From Neoarius graeffei (Eukaryota > Chordata > Actinopteri > Siluriformes > Ariidae), in the NCBI RefSeq assembly GCF_027579695.1, contig NC_083596.1, positions 14,554,798 through 14,618,797 on the forward strand: a DNA stretch of 64,000 nucleotides, read 5' to 3'. Numbering within the stretch: the first letter of the stretch is position 1; each line of letters begins with the position of its first letter. Positions 45,601-58,366 of the stretch are shown piece by piece. The translations under genes were made by a program, and so were the position numbers. The notes under the pieces are model-generated. The model saw only the letters and a list, made by a program, of their open reading frames with translations. It was not told the DNA's origin and did not search any database.

Positions 45601-46044
45601 TCATACGCAAACTCTTCATAGCTCACCTGACATTTACGCCAAATTTTGTGCACTTTCGCCCCTCGGGGTGCTGGTTATGGCAAAAATGATATTGCAGCTT
45701 CTGATTTGTCAAACTTGGCAAGCAAACTCTTTACAAGACCCTTATTGGGGCGCTTGCCATGGTCGACAACGCACGAAATTTGGCTCCTTTTTCTTAGACT
45801 GCCACCGCTACTGAGAACCAGAAGCCCAGATCCAGGCGGGCCTCAGGGCCTCTATAGCGCCCCCCGAGCACCGTACAGTGCGAGACCCTATTGTTACCTT
45901 GTCTCCAATTCTGTGCTTTGTCGCCATTGTGGGAGTAATGTCTCTTGCCGAAGAAGCTGTGGAAGTTATTTCGCGGGGACGCATGCCCCCGCCCACCTTG
46001 GCCGCTGGCGCGAGGGCCCGTCGAGGCCGCTTGCGGCTTTAATT
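42667..46044 (+). repeat. Tandem array, higher-order repeat 3 (3,378 bp)
   Basis: Lacks the header and begins with (TTC)n-like CTTCTTC runs. Units start at about 42752 and 43828. A ~420-bp segment inside the second unit is triplicated (starts 44398, 44818 and 45239). A variant CCCGAGCACCGTACAGTGC header-like piece lies near 45863. Confidence 0.95.
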
Positions 46045-49000
46045 AGGGCCCGAGCCCTATAGGGCGAAGGCCCTATTGTTCTTGTAAGAGTTCACTATTA
46101 TTATTATTCTTTATTTTTCTCCGCTGTTGGGCCATTTTCGGGGCGCTTGCCATGGGTGAAAACGCGCGAAATTTGGCGCCACTTCCGAGAATTGCCACCG
46201 CTACTCAGAACCAAAAGCCCACACTTGGCCGGGGCTCAGGGCCTCTATAGCGCCCCCTAAGTTGTTGTGATTTTGGCCTCCCGCATTAAGGTGCCTGGTT
46301 GCCATATAGTTTGTAGTAGTGGCATGCCATTTGGTATGCATATGTATCTCACTAAGCCGGACAAAAATGTAATGCCAATGCATTAGCCACGCCCAACAGG
46401 AAGTGAGGTAATTTCACTTTTGTGTGAAATGCATGGCCACGAAGACGGCGCAACTCCTCCTAGACCGTTCATAGGAATGTCACCAAAATTGATACACATC
46501 ATCTAGAGACATGGCTGACAAAAGTTACTAAATACGTTTCACGTAGGATAAACCGTTCAGAAGTTATACGTCAATCAATTTTCACTTCAAAATTTTACAT
46601 GCTAAAAAATTCATAACAAATCTTCTAATTGCTCAACACTGCTCATACTTCACACGCTAATCACTCATTGGGCTTCTGACATGTTACCCAATTTCTGTGA
46701 TATTTCGCCACTGGGGGCGCTATTTTTGGGCAAAAAATCCAATCTTTCCTCAAATTTGGTCAAACTTCAAGGCCACCCTCTTACTACCTCCCATGTCATG
46801 TATACCACATTTTGGGAATTTTCGTCCATGGGGGGCGCTGTTTTTGGCCGACGCAATTTCTCCAAAACGGGTTTTTGGTAAATTATTCCATAATGCTTTT
46901 CCTTTACACCACTACCTTGTGATAGTGCGTTGCTGTTGTGGACACTTATTTTTCCATCTCATAATCACTCATGTACAGCATAGCGCCACCTACTGACATG
47001 GGAAAAACCAAAAAATTTATTCTTCAAAAATCTATATCTCATCTTCTGTTTACTCAATTTTCATCAAACTTCATAGGCAAACTCTTCATAGCTCACCTGA
47101 CATGTACGCCAAATTTTGTGCACTTTCGCCCCTGGGGGTGCGGGTTATGGCAGAAATGATATTGCAGCTTCTGATTTGTCAAACTTGGCAAGCAAACTCT
47201 TTACAAGACCCTTTTTGGGGCGCTTGCCATGGTCGACATCGCAAGAAATTTGGCTCCTTTTTCTTAGACTCCCACCGCTACTGAGAACCAGAAGCCCAGA
47301 TCCAGGCGGGCCTCAGGGCCTCTATAGCGCCCCCTAACTCATTGTGATTTTGGCCTCCCGCATTAAGGTGCCTGGTTGCCATGTAGTTTGTAGTAGTGGC
47401 ATGCCATTTGGTACGCATATGTATCTCACTAAGCCGGACAAAAATGTAATGCCAATGCATTAGCCACGCCCAACAGGAAGTAAGGTAATTTCACTTTTGT
47501 GCGAAATGCATGGCCACGAAAACGGCGCAACTCCTCCTAGACCGTTCATAGGAATGTCACCAAAATTGATACACATCATCTACAGACATGGCTGACAAAA
47601 GTTCCTAAATACGTTTCACGTAGAATAAACCGTTCAGAAGTTATACGTCAATCAATTTTCAATGCAAAATTTTACATGCTTAAAAATTCATAACATATCT
47701 TCAAATTGCTCAAAACTGCTCATACTTCACACGCAAATCACTCATTGGGCATCTGACATGTTACCCAATTTCTGTGATATTTCGCCACTGGGGGCGCTAT
47801 TTTTGGGCAAAAAATCCAATCTTTCCTCAAATTTGGTCAAACTTCACGGCCACCCTCTTACTACCTCCCATGTCATGTACACCTCATTTTGGGAATTTTC
47901 GTCCATGGGGGGCACTGTTTTTGGCCAACGCAATTGCTCCAAAACAGGTTTTTGGTAAATAATTCCATAATGCTTCTCCTTCACACCACTACCTTGTGAT
48001 AGTACGTTGCTGTTGTAGACACTTATTTTTCCAACTCATAATCGCTCATGTGCAGCATAGCACCACCTACTGACATGGGAGAAACCAAAAAATTTATTCT
48101 TCAAAAATCAATATCTCATCTTCTATTTTCTCAATCTTGATCAAACTTGATACGCACACTCTTAACAGGTCACCTGACATATGTGCCAAATTTTGTGAAC
48201 TTTTGCCACTGGGGGCGCTGTTTTCAGGCAACAATTTATATCTCGGCTTCTGATTGGTCAAACTTGATCAAACTTTACAAAACAACTCTTCATAGGTCCC
48301 TTGACATGTATACCAAATTTGGTGAACTTTCACCACTGGGGGCGCTCATTGCGCTGTAGCAGTTGCAGGAGAGGTGTTTACAATCATGAGGCACCAGGAG
48401 TATGTTGTTTTGGTTGCCTTAAACACACATGACTTGGGGACCACTGGGGGCGCTCATTGCACTGTAGCAGTTGCAGGAGAGGTGTTTACAATCATGAGGC
48501 ACCAGGAGTATGTTGTTTTGGTTGCCTTAAACACACATGACTTGTGGGGAATGGGTAGGCAGTCGGGAGCAAGTGTTGTAGCATAGCGCCACCTACTGAC
48601 ATGGGAGAAACCAAAAAAATTATTCTTCAAAAATCAATATCTCATCTTCTATTTTCTCAATCTTGATCAAACTTGATACGCACACTCTTAACAGGTCACC
48701 TGACATATGTGCCAAATTTTGTGAACTTTTGCCACTGGGGGCGCTGTTTTCAGGCAACAATTTATATCTCGGCTTCTGATTGGTCAAACTTGATCAAACT
48801 TTACAAAACAACTCTTCATAGGTCCCTTGACATGTATACCAAATTTGGTGAACTTTCACCACTGGGGGCGCTCATTGCGCTGTAGCAGTTGCAGGAGAGG
48901 TGTTTACAATCATGAGGCACCAGGAGTATGTTGTTTTGGTTGCCTTAAACACACATGACTTGTGGACCACTGGGGGCGCTCATTGCACTGTAGCAGTTGC

Positions 49001-49400
49001 AGGAGAGGTGTTTACAATCATGAGGCACCAGGAGTATGTTGTTTTGGTTGCCTTAAACACACATGACTTGTGGGGAATGGGTAGGCAGTCAGGAGCAAGT
49101 GTTGTAGCGTTACATACAGACTAATAGATGTCTAACAGAAGACAATCCTATGTAGCTATAGCTTGGTGACTGATGAGGTAAATACATTAATTTGGTTGGG
49201 AAGCCATGGCATTAAATGTTCTGTCCATGACAACATCTCAGCGCACCGTGTACTCTGTGTCCAATTCTGTGCTTTGTCACCATTGTGGGAGTAATGTCTC
49301 TTGCCAAAGAAGCTGTGGAAGGTATTTCGCGGGGACGCATGCCCCCGCCCCCCTTGGCCGCTGGCGCGAGGGCCCGTCGAGGCCGCTTGCGGCTTTAATT
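46045..49400 (+). repeat. Tandem array, higher-order repeat 4 (3,356 bp)
   Basis: One header, with units starting at about 46140 and 47217. It is followed by two copies of a ~525-bp block, each with two 108-bp modules, and the closing GC-rich block and stem-loop. Very similar to repeat 2. Confidence 0.95.
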
Positions 49401-51732
49401 AGGGCCCGAGCCCTATGGGCGAAGGCCCTATTGTTCTTGTAAGAGTTCACTATTATTATTCTTCCGTCTTCTTCTTCTTCTTTATTTTTCTCCGCTGTTG
49501 GGCCATTTTCGGGGCGCTTGCCATGGGCGAAAACGCACGAAATTTGGCACCACTTCCGAGAATTGCCACCGCTACTCAGAACCAAAAGCCCAAACTTGGC
49601 CGGGGCTCAGGGCCTCTACAGCGCCCCCTAAGTCGTTGTGATTTTGGTCTCCCGCATTAAGGTGCCTGGTTGCCATGTAGTTTGTAGTAGTGGCATGCCA
49701 TTTGGTACGCATATGTATCGCACTAAGCCGGACAAAAATGTAATGCCAATGCATTAGCCACGCCCAACAGGAAGTGAGGTAATTTCACTTTTGTGCGAAA
49801 TGCATGGCCACGAAGACGGCGCAACTCCTCCTAGACCGTTCATAGGAATGTCACCAAAATTAATACACATCATCTACAGACATGGCTGACAAAAGTTACT
49901 AAATACGTTTCACGTAGCATAAACCGTTCAGAAGTTATACGTCAATCAATTTTCAATGCAAAATTTTACATGCTTAAAAATTCATAACAAATCTTCTTAT
50001 TGCTCAAAACTGCTCATACTTCACACGCTAATCACTCATTGGGCTTCTGACATGTTACCCAATTTCTGTGATATTTCGCCACTGGGGGCGCTATTTTGGG
50101 GCAAAAATTCCAATCTTTCCTCAAATTTGGTCAAAGTTCACGGCCACCCTCTTACTACCTCCCATGTCATGTATACCACATTTTGGGAATTTTCGTCCAT
50201 GGGGGGCGCTGTTTTTGGCCGACGCAATTGCTCCAAAACGGGTTTTTGGTAAATAATTCCATAATGCTTTTCCTTCACACCACTACCTTGTGATAGTGCG
50301 TTGCTGTTGTAGACACTTATTTTTCCAACTCATAATCGCTCATGTACAGCATAGCGCCACCTACTGACATGGGAAAAACCAAAAAATTTATTCTTCAAAA
50401 ATCTATATCTCATCTTCTATTTAGTCAATTGTCATCAAACTTCATACACAAACTCTTCATAGGTCACCTGACATGTACGCCAAATTTTGTGCACTTTCGC
50501 CCCTGGGGGTGCTGGTTATGGCGGAAATGATATTGCAGCTTCTGATTTGTCAAACTTGGCAAGCAAACTCTTTACAAGACCCTTATTGGGGCGCTTGCCA
50601 TGGTCGACAAAGCACGAAATTTGGCTCCTTTTTCTTAGGCTGCCACCGCTACTGAGAACCAGAAGCCCAGATCCAGGCGGGCCTCAGGGCCTCTATAGCG
50701 CCCCCTAACTCGTTGTGATTTTGGCCTCCCGCATTAAGGTGCCTGGTTGCCATGTAGTTTGTAGTAGTGGCATGCCATTTGGTACGCATATGTATCTCTC
50801 TAAGCCGGACAAAAATGTAATGCCTATGCATTAGCCACGCCCAACAGGAAGTGAGGTAATTTCACTTTTGTGCGAAATGCATGGCCACGAAGACGGCGCA
50901 ACTCCTCCTAGACCGTTCATAGGAATGTCACCAAAATTGATACACATCATCTACAGCCATGGCTGACAAAAGTTACTAAATATGTTTCACGTCGGATAAA
51001 CCGTTCAGAAGTTATACGTCAATCAATTTTCGATGCAAAATTTTACATGCTTAAAAATTCATAACAAATCTTCTGATTGGTCAAAACTGCTCATACTTCA
51101 CACGCTAATCACTCATTGGGCTTCTGATATGTTACCCAATTTCTGTGATATTTCGCCACTGGGGGCGCTATTTTTGGGCAAAAAATCCAATCTTTCCTCT
51201 AATTTGGTCAAACTTCACGGCCACCCTCTTACTACGTCCCATGTCATGTATACCACATTTTGGGAATTTTCGTCCATGGGGGGCGCTGTTTTTGGCCGAC
51301 GCAATTGCTCCAAAACGGGTTTTTGGTAAATAATTCCATAGTGCTTTTCCTTCACTCCACTACCTTGTGATAGTACGTTGCTGTTGTAGACACTTATTTT
51401 TCCAACTCATAATCGCTCATGTACAGCATAGCGCCACCTACTGACATGGGAAAAACCAAAAAATTTATTCTTCAAAAATCTATATCTCATCTTCTATTTT
51501 CTCAATTGTCATCAAACTTCATACGCAAACTCTTTATAGCTCACCTGACATATGCGCCAAATTTTGTGCACTTTCGCCCCTGGGGGTGCTGCTTATGGCA
51601 AAAATGATATTGCAGCTTCTGATTTGTCAAACTTGGCAAGCAAACTCTTTACGGTATTTCGCGGGGACGCATGCCCTCGCCCCCCTTGGCCGCTGGCGCG
51701 AGGGCCCGTCGAGGCCGCTTGCGGCTTTAATT
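49401..51732 (+). repeat. Tandem array, higher-order repeat 5 (2,332 bp)
   Basis: One header and two units (starts 49513 and 50587). The usual end region is deleted: the second unit jumps at about 51650 straight into TATTTCGCGGGGACGC and the closing stem-loop. Confidence 0.95.
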
Positions 51733-54507
51733 ATTCTTCTTCTTTATTTTTCTCCGCTGTTGGGCCATTTTCGGGGCGCTTGCCATGGGCGAAAACGCGC
51801 GAAATTTGGCGCCACTTCCGAGAATTGCCACCGCTACTCAGAACCAAAAGCCCACACTTGGCCGGGGCTCAGGGCCTCTATAGCGCCCCCTAAGTCGTTG
51901 TGATTTTGGCCTCCCGCATTAAGGTGCCTGGTTGCCATATAGTTTGTAGTAGTGGCATGCCATTTGGTATGCATATGTATCTCACTAAGCCGGACAAAAA
52001 TGTAATGCCAATGCATTAGCCACGCCCAACAGGAAGTGAGGTAATTTCACTTTTGTGTGAAATGCATGGCCACGAAGACGGCGCAACTCCTCCTAGACCG
52101 TTCATAGGAATGTCACCAAAATTGATACACATCATCTACAGACATGGCTGACAAAAGTTACTAAATACGTTTCACGTAGGATAAACCGTTCAGAAGTTAT
52201 ACATCAATCAATTTTCACTTCAAAATTTTACATGCCAAAAAATTCATAACAAATCTTCTAATTGCTCAACACTGCTCATACTTCACACGCTAATCGCTCA
52301 TTGGGCTTCTGACATGTTACCCAATTTCTGTGATATTTCGCCACTGGGGGCGCTATTTTTGGGCAAAAAATCCAATCTTTCCTCAAATTTGGTCAAACTT
52401 CACGGCCACCCTCTTACTACCTCCCATGTCATGTATACCACATTTTGGGAATTTTCGTCCATGGGGGGCGCTGTTTTTGGCCGACGAAATTTCTCCAAAA
52501 CGGGTTTTTGGTAAATTATTCCATAATGCTTTTCCTTTACACCACTACCTTGTGATAGTGCGTTGCTGTTGTGGACACTTATTTTTCCATCTCATAATCA
52601 CTCATGTACAGCATAGCGCCACCTACTGACATGGGAAAAACCAAAAAATTTATTCTTCAAAAATCTATATCTCATCTTCTGTTTACTCAATTGTCATCAA
52701 ACTTCATACGCAAACTCTTCATAGCTCACCTGACATGTACGCCAAATTTTGTGCACTTTCGCCCCTGGGGGTGCGGGTTATGGCAGAAATGATATTGCAG
52801 CTTCTGATTTGTCAAACTTGGCAAGCAAACTCTTTACAAGACCCTTTTTGGGGCGCTTGCCATGGTCAACATCGCACGAAATTTGGCTCCTTTTTCTTAG
52901 ACTCCCACCGCTACTGAGAACCAGAAGCCCAGATCCAGGCGGGCCTCAGGGCCTCTATAGCGCCCCCTAACTCATTGTGATTTTGGCCTCCCGCATTAAG
53001 GTGCCTGGTTGCCATGTAGTTTGTAGTAGTGGCATGCCATTTGGTACGCATATGTATCTCACTAAGCCGGACAAAAATGTAATGCCAATGCATTAGCCAC
53101 GCCCAACAGGAAGTAAGGTAATTTCACTTTTGTGCGAAATGCATGGCCACGAAAACGGCGCAACTCCTCCTAGACCGTTCATAGGAATGTCACCAAAATT
53201 GATACACATCATCTACAGACATGGCTGACAAAAGTTCCTAAATACGTTTCACGTAGAATAAACCGTTCAGAAGTTATACGTCAATCAATTTTCAATGCAA
53301 AATTTTACATGCTTAAAAATTCATAACATATCTTCAAATTGCTCAAAACTGCTCATACTTCACACGCTAATCACTCATTGGGCTTCTGACATGTTACCCA
53401 ATTTCTGTGATATTTCGCCACTGGGGGCGCTATTTTTGGGCAAAAAATCCAATCTTTCCTCAAATTTGGTCAAACTTCACGGCCACCCTCTTACTACCTC
53501 CCATGTCATGTACACCTCATTTTGGGAATTTTCGTCCATGGGGGGTGCTGTTTTTGGCCAACGCAATTGCTCCAAAACAGGTTTTTGGTAAATAATTCCA
53601 TAATGCTTCTCCTTCACACCACTACCTTGTGATAGTACGTTGCTGTTGTAGACACTTATTTTTCCAACTCATAATCGCTCATGTGCAGCATAGCACCACC
53701 TATTGACATGGGAGAAACCAAAAAATTTATTCTTCAAAAATCAATATCTCATCTTCTATTTTCTCAATCTTGATCAAACTTGATACGCACACTCTTAACA
53801 GGTCACCTGACATATGTGCCAAATTTTGTGAACTTTTGCCACTGGGGGCGCTGTTTTCAGGCAACAATTTATATCTCGGCTTCTGATTGGTCAAACTTGA
53901 TCAAACTTTACAAAACAACTCTTCATAGGTCCCTTGACATGTATACCAAATTTGGTGAACTTTCACCACTGGGGGCGCTCATTGCGCTGTAGCAGTTGCA
54001 GGAGAGGTGTTTACAATCATGAGGCACCAGGAGTATGTTGTTTTGGTTGCCTTAAACACACATGACTTGTGGACCACTGGGGGCGCTCATTGCACTGTAG
54101 CAGTTGCAGGAGAGGTGTTTACAATCATGAGGCACCAGGAGTATGTTGTTTTGGTTGCCTTAAACACACATGACTTGTGGGGAATGGGTAGGCAGTCAGG
54201 AGCAAGTGTTGTAGCGTTACATACAGACTAATAGATGTCTAACAGAAGCCAATCCTATGTAGCTATAGCTTGGTGACTGATGAGGTAAATACATTAATTT
54301 GGTTGGGAAGCCATGGCATAAAATGTTCTGTCCATGACAACATCTCAGCGCACCGTGTACTCTGTGTCCAATTCTGTGCTTTCTCACCATTGTGGGAGTA
54401 ATGTCTCTTGCCAAAGAAGCTGTGGAAGGTATTTCGCGGGGACGCATGCCCCCGCCCCCCTTGGCCGCTGGCGCGAGGGCCCATCGAGGCCGCTTGCGGC
54501 TTTAATT
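51733..54507 (+). repeat. Tandem array, higher-order repeat 6 (2,775 bp)
   Basis: No header. Units start at about 51775 and 52851, followed by one end block with two 108-bp modules and the closing stem-loop. The array then stops in an ATT/GTT run. Confidence 0.95.
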
Positions 54508-54612
54508 ATTATTATTGTTGTTGTTGTTGAAATGTAAGTCAGTAAGTCTAGTTTTCATTACTTTTGTTTTGTTTTGTTGAAGCCAGACAAATGTGCAATG
54601 CTACACCTTTAC

Positions 54613-54740
54613 CTGATCTGATGTCCTTTTTGATGCTCGTCATGCCCTCCTTAGCATAATTAAAGCTGGGTGAGGACTCACGGTCCTTCAATACACACAA
54701 CACCAACATGGCAGATTCTGGAGGCTTGCGCACGAACGAC
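54613..54740 (-). CDS. Unidentified exon-like frame
   Basis: A 128-nt minus-strand segment lies between an acceptor-like GTTAACAG and a donor CAG|GTAAAGG. It is open throughout in one frame (SFVRKPPESAMLVLCVL... KKDIRS). I do not recognise the protein. Splice-like ends and an open frame of this size occur by chance, and no partner exon was found. Confidence 0.22.
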
Positions 54741-55374
54741 CTGTTAACGGCATCATTAGTGAGAAATCACACAAGGACACAAAAACAGACACAGCATCTG
54801 GGACTTAAGACCTCAAGAAGCGAGGTAGACACTAAAATACTGTACAACTTATCAAAACATGCAGTTCATTAAGAGGCGCCTGGATTAGGAGATGTGTCAC
54901 AATAACACTATCGTTATAGACTACAGTATGTTTAGCGCTCCAAACATTTGTACCTGTATTCTAATTTATTCTTGACTTTCCATCATCCGACTCATAAAAC
55001 TCAGTAAGGTCTCCTCAACCCCGAGTTCAGCAAGTGACATCAAATCAACATGGCCGCTCACAGCATCAGTAGTCAACAAAGTAGCACTTCTTTACTTTTA
55101 ATTGAGTTATACTGGAAATCCAGAAGTATTAACTTTAGATCGGTCAATATAAAGTCATATTTGCTTGTGGTACAGCCCACTTGTGCAGGCAGCAACGATG
55201 AAAGGAGGACCGCATGGCAGTACAAAAGTTGCTATTTTATGATGGATACCAAGATGAGACTGAATAGTCAGTGGTCAGTGTGGTGCAAATGGTGAGTGGA
55301 GGGAAATTCTGAAAAACAATCAATCAAATACAAAGACAGACAATCTATAAATAAGGTAGAAGGGCAGACGGTAG
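54741..55374. other. No recognised gene
   Basis: Includes an 81-codon frame from ATG 55050 (MAAHSISSQQSSTSL...) in good initiation context, but with no family resemblance. Confidence 0.35.
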
Positions 55375-55562
55375 AGTGCATATCTCCACCAAGCCACATA
55401 TTATCAACATCAAAATCAAATCACTTGAACAGAGGATAATACTAAAGCTGTACACCAAATTTCATCCAAATCCATTCACTAATTTTTGAGTTACGCTGAG
55501 AACAAACAAACAAATGGAGGCGAAAACATAACCCCGTCCAATACAGCTGACGGAGGTAATTA
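55375..55562. repeat. Probable dispersed repeat (CATATCTCCACCAAGCC to GACGGAGGTAATT)
   Basis: Contains CACCAAATTTCATCCAAATC and AACAAACAAACAAATGGAGG, features I associate with a common fish repeat. Only one copy is in the window, so it is not verifiable here. Confidence 0.4.
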
Positions 55563-55890
55563 TCTATAACTTATAAATCTACTGTAAAGCAGTTTTTTTT
55601 AATCCAGTTTCCTGTTTAGTAGTAAACATACATCACTCATCACAGTTAACTGGTGAGATTTTTGCTAACAAAATAGAGGTGTCCATGTTTTTTCCCCCCA
55701 ATGTGTGTTATAATTTCCCACAAAATGGTAATGCTTTCAAATGCAAGTTGGTATGGCCCAAACCAGAAGTATTTCATAATTAAATGATTAATTACCACTA
55801 TGTCCTTCTCCTAAGGAAGAGATAGAAATGCTAGTATTGTCACACTGCAAAAAGATGATATCTTGTTAAGAGAAAATATCTTTAATATAG
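55563..55890. other. No recognised feature
   Basis: AT-rich intergenic sequence. Confidence 0.4.
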
Positions 55891-55891
55891 G

Positions 55892-56258
55892 TCCATCCAT
55901 CCATTATCTGTAACCGCTTATCCTGTACAGGGTTGTGGGCAAGCTGGAGCCTATCCCAGCTGACTATGGGCGAGAGGCGGGGTACACCCTGGACAAGTCG
56001 CCAGGTTATCACACGGCTGACACATATAGAGACAAACAACCATTCACACTCACATTCACACCTACGGTCAATTTAGAGTCACCAGTTAACCTAACCTGCA
56101 TGTCTTTGGACTGTGGGGGAAACTGGAGCACCCGGAGGAAACCCACAGAGACATGGGGAGAACATGCACACAGAAAGGCCCCCAACGGCCGCTGGGCTCG
56201 AACCCAGAACCTTCTTGCTGTGAGGTGACAATGCTAACCATTAGACCACCGTGCCGCC
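55892..56258 (-). mobile_element. Family A SINE
   Basis: Nearly full-length minus copy, GGATG-tail subfamily. A deletion removes about 12 bp near 56165. No clear target duplication. Confidence 0.9.
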
Positions 56259-56368
56259 CCATTAGAAGATTATTAGAAGTCAAATGTAAGATTATTTAGC
56301 TTACTTTTATATGCTTTTACTCATTTCAAGCTTTAAATTTTCTTATTCTATTGGCAGATCATTTCTGA

Positions 56369-56552
56369 GTTCTGGGTTCGAGCCCAACGGTTGGCGAGGA
56401 CCTTTCTGTTTGGAATTTGCATGTTCTCCCCGTGTCTGCTGGGTTTCCTCCGGGTGCTCCGGTTTCCCCCACAGTCCAAAGACATGTAGGTTAGGTTAAC
56501 TGGTGGCTCTAAATTGACCGTAGGTGTGAATGGCTGTTTGTTGGTCTATATA
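56369..56552 (+). mobile_element. Partial family A SINE
   Basis: Begins at the B-box (CTGGGTTCGAGCCC) and ends after TGAATGGCTGTTTG. Both ends are missing. Confidence 0.85.
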
Positions 56553-56779
56553 TCCAACACCTGGAAATATGAATATACGTAGTATACCTTTAACTATACA
56601 TCATTAGACCTTGTATCTTTTTTAAAAGCCAGTCCAAGCCAGTCTAGTACCTTTATTTCTTAGTGTGTATACAGTGTCTGGGTTAATACTAATACATCAA
56701 CTTCTTAGTGTACACTTTAGAAACGGTGTTGTGTGTTATGAGTTAAAGTTATCCATGTAGTCATTAGTTATGTAACTGG

Positions 56780-57998
56780 CAGAGGTGGACAGTAACAATG
56801 TACATTTACTTGAGTACTGTACTTAATTGCACTTTTTGAGTATCTGTACTTTACTTGAGCATTATTTGTTTGGAAACTTCTGGCTTTAACTTCACTACAT
56901 TTGAAAGGCAAATATCCTATTTTCACTCCACTATATTTCTATCAAGGTCCTTGTTACTCGTTACTATGAAATGGCTTTGAAAGTGGATGTTCTTTTCGTT
57001 TTTTTTCTAAAACGTGATTGGTTTTTTCACAAGTGACACTGAGACAGCCGATCAGTAATCACTAAGGTCACGTCACATCCATAGACTGTATAAAATCAAG
57101 TTCAATGATTTCTCAGCAGCATTATTTAACACGATCAGTTGATGGCAGAATGGAAAGAGGCGGTTCTTCTGGGGAACGCACACACACCCATGGCCCATGA
57201 ACCCATGTTTCAGTTTTCTGAAAGGATTAAACATTCATTTCATTTTAAATGTTTGCTTTGTTTGCCTAAAATGAACCACATGACGGCCTACAAAAACTAG
57301 CCATCCGACCTGCAGAAGCATATTGAGGGATGTAAACGCTTTATTCCAAGAGAAAGCTTGTAATGAAGTTGTCTGTGCTTTTAGAGCTAGCAATAATGTT
57401 GCAATAGCTATGCAGTCTGGTTAGTCAAATTACTCTCTATGGATTTACCCGCCAAGTTGCCGTAGCCTTGTTCACGGCTAACATTAACACATAGCTAGTT
57501 AATGTGGACACTGTTAGTTAGCATGTAGAAACAGAGTTACGCTAACATGAATAACATTAACTTATCTGAAGTCCTTTCAGAAATATATTTTAGTATAATC
57601 CTGCCAAATAAACAGAATGTAGAAATCTTTCTTTTCTAGTAGCGTTAGCTACCCAATATGATTTCAAGTTTGAAAAGCGTTTGCTAGCATGTCAGGTGGA
57701 GTTTCACTGACTAGCTAGCTTAACGTTAAACCACCATGATGGCACAGCATGCGTTCATTTTGTGAATTCACATTTCTGTCTTTGGTAACGGCATTAGGTT
57801 TTGTAAGCGTTGTGGCAATGATAGAACAATGCATTGACAGAAAATATACTTTTGAGACTTAAGTATTTTTAAAAGCAAGTACTTCAGTACTTTAACTTAA
57901 GTAAAAAATTGACTGGACCACTTTCACTTGCATTGGAGTAACATTTGACCGGTGGGATCTATACTTTGACTTAAGTAATGAAGTTGGGTCCACCTCTG
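56780..57998 (+). mobile_element. hAT element (1,219 bp, CAGAGGTGGAC family)
   Basis: Ends CAGAGGTGGAC and GTCCACCTCTG, with 8-bp flanks GTAACTGG (56772-56779) and GTACCTGG (57999-58006) differing at one base. Subterminal ACTTAAGTA-type words are frequent at both ends. Confidence 0.88.
57205..57360 (+). pseudogene. BED-type zinc finger remnant of the hAT transposase
   Basis: From ATG 57205: MFQFSERIKHSFHFKCLLC, an in-frame TAG, then SDLQKHIEGCKR. C-x2-C followed by H-x4-C fits the BED finger found at the N-terminus of many hAT transposases. The stop and the absence of a catalytic domain show it is dead. Confidence 0.6.
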
Positions 57999-58006
57999 GT
58001 ACCTGG

Positions 58007-58366
58007 AAGTGATCCTTTTACAACTGCAAGAAATATTTTCAACCATTTTGCATTCTTATACTCTGTAATCATTCACAAAACATTCATCTTGTGCACAAGG
58101 AGTTTATTTGCAGCATACATGATAACTACCATGTACATTGTAGTGGTAAAATTTCATTCATGAAATAAATCTGAGACAAAAAAATGTCCATTTTTTTCTA
58201 AAATAGCTCACGAGAGAGCATTTCCAGGATTTACCCAGAACCCTGCTTAGGAAGACATAAAACACTTAGTACTTTTTAAAATGTGTTGTATTTTCTCCAT
58301 ATCCTATATGGTTAGAGTTAAGACATCTAGTCTAACACCTCCGTCTCATCTATTCTCCCAAACCTA
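58007..58366. other. No recognised gene
   Basis: Includes a minus-strand AATAAA at 58103-58108 that could serve the exon-like frame described next. Confidence 0.3.

Noticed and set aside
36395-54507. Dozens of conserved 60-138 codon ORFs, for example the 98-codon frame recurring at 38085, 40928, 43196, 47662 and 53295
   Set aside because: They recur because the DNA repeats are nearly identical. They have no domain, overlap each other in several frames, and are broken or extended by the same indels as the flanking DNA.
36395-54507. CRISPR-like array, because of regular repeats
   Set aside because: Units are over 100 bp and contiguous, with no unique spacers, and the window is eukaryotic.
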